Positions 63,206 to 64,000 of a stretch of DNA of 64,000 nt are shown here, piece after piece (the first letter of the stretch is position 1; every line of letters begins with the position of its first letter). The stretch comes from Methylophaga nitratireducenticrescens (GTDB taxonomy: Bacteria > Pseudomonadota > Gammaproteobacteria > Nitrosococcales > Methylophagaceae). The stretch spans positions 682,001-746,000 of the forward strand of contig NC_017857.3 in NCBI RefSeq assembly GCF_000260985.4, in the 5' to 3' direction. The position numbers and the translations under genes are program-made. A model generated the notes under the pieces. It ran no database searches. It had not been told where the DNA came from and worked only from the letters and a program-made list of their open reading frames with translations.

Positions 63206-64000
63206 ATGAAAGTAACTTTCTCACTATCGCATTCATTTACAGATGAGCAGTCACTAATAATAAACCGGGTGGCTACGCTTATTGGTGAAAATGGGTGTGG
63301 AAAATCCAGTATTCTTCAATCGATATTTGATGAGGGCTTAAAAGACAATCATGCCCGAGCATTTCGAACTATTTGCTTTTCATCTGGACAAAACGAATCT
63401 TTCTCCAAAAGCTTTAATAAGTATGTAAAGAAAAACAGAAGACAAGGCCGAGCCATGAGCTTGGCCTCATTCTATTTTGACAAATCATGGTCTAAGCCCA
63501 TTATTTTTTTAGCCACAGCGTTAGTGAGAGATGGGAAAACTCGCGCATTTCTTAAAGACAGAGGCTATGCCGGTGAGAGCAACGATATTAATCGAGACGA
63601 CGTGTCCACAAAGCTTTCTTTCAAGTTTAAAGTCGACAATCGCTACACGCTGCGGGTACAAGATGCTTTAAGGAGAGAGGAAATTGGTGAAAAAGGTACT
63701 TTAAGGCAGGGACCATTCCATAGATCACTGGAAAGTTTTATTGAGCAGATTGTTGACCCTAATTTCAATTTTGAAAATAAACTAGATGCAGTAAGAATCG
63801 AATTAACAGCTTCAGATATATTGGCGGTAAAATTCGCAAAGGTCGACCCAGAGGCTGAGGTGAATGAGCAGGATTTTGGCGATGACCCGTCCATAAGCTT
63901 CCTCACACAGGCAGTTAATGCGGGCTTTGTAAATAAGTGGACCTTCCAACTACGGTTTGAGCACGGGTTAGAGCTGGATGATCTCAGCGACGGCGAGTAC
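63206..64000 (+). CDS. ABC/SMC-type ATPase, cut by window end
   Basis: Open frame of 265 codons running off the window, starting 3 bp after the hsdR stop. Walker A is GENGCGKSS (residues 27-35). The last visible residues, DLSDGEY, look like the start of an ABC signature. The lone ATPase head is similar in style to AAA ATPases found inside type I restriction loci or in two-gene defence systems with a nuclease partner. Without the downstream gene the family cannot be fixed. Confidence 0.7.
   Translation, partial: MKVTFSLSHSFTDEQSLIINRVATLIGENGCGKSSILQSIFDEGLKDNHARAFRTICFSSGQNESFSKSFNKYVKKNRRQGRAMSLASFYFDKSWSKPIIFLATALVRDGKTRAFLKDRGYAGESNDINRDDVSTKLSFKFKVDNRYTLRVQDALRREEIGEKGTLRQGPFHRSLESFIEQIVDPNFNFENKLDAVRIELTASDILAVKFAKVDPEAEVNEQDFGDDPSISFLTQAVNAGFVNKWTFQLRFEHGLELDDLSDGEY

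Overview
The window is a piece of a gammaproteobacterial chromosome. The evidence is the block mlaC-mlaB-ibaG-murA-hisG-hisD-hisC, the run yggS-proC-yggT-metX-metW-pyrE, the twin pilT/pilU ATPases and moderate GC content. The gene arrangement reminds me of methylotrophic Thiotrichales such as Methylophaga, but that genus guess is inference only.

Bases 1-18280 are ordinary core chromosome: the outer-membrane lipid asymmetry and histidine operon, a DUF4124 protein, a TauE/SafE permease, the pyrimidine/methionine/proline genes on the minus strand, pilT-pilU, an OmpA-type lipoprotein, and a stress-like set (CsbD, a double-BON periplasmic protein, a DUF2383-like protein) followed by a sigma54 activator. 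The BON operon has a good -24/-12 promoter. A 265-bp MITE-like element with TA flanks lies between the permease gene and pyrE and supplies the last base of the permease stop codon.

Bases 18290-40500 are a patchwork. Two nearly identical hipBA modules in the same orientation (18.46-20.15 kb and 34.98-39.07 kb) bracket decayed IS982 and IS3 elements, a broken serine recombinase that reads into a tRNA-Arg 3' fragment, an envelope-lipid module (DedA-like protein, metallophosphoesterase-glycosyltransferase fusion, two-component system, DgkA, LTA-synthase-like transferase, UppP) and small membrane or antitoxin-like genes. The second hipA is split by a complete IS66-family element with a perfect 8-bp target duplication. 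Both hipB promoters carry four 18-bp dyads spaced exactly 27 bp apart.

Bases 41350-64000 form a defence island. First comes a four-gene Wadjet/MksBEFG-like SMC cassette in the order D-C-A-B. Next is a GHKL-ATPase plus STAS/winged-helix regulator pair. It is followed by a compact bacterial ubiquitin-like conjugation operon: a 57-aa basic protein, a Ubl, an E2-like protein, a JAB-E1 fusion and a DUF6527 protein. After that come a 1759-aa protein with an intact tyrosine-recombinase domain and an apparent degenerate second one, a convergent unknown gene, a conventional integrase with its excisionase, an XRE regulator, and a type I restriction subunit (hsdR) followed by an ABC-type ATPase cut by the window end.

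The best candidates for something poorly described are the Ubl operon with its regulator pair and shared dyads (47.4-51.9 kb), the giant recombinase with its neighbour, and the reordered Wadjet-like operon with a short TOPRIM subunit.
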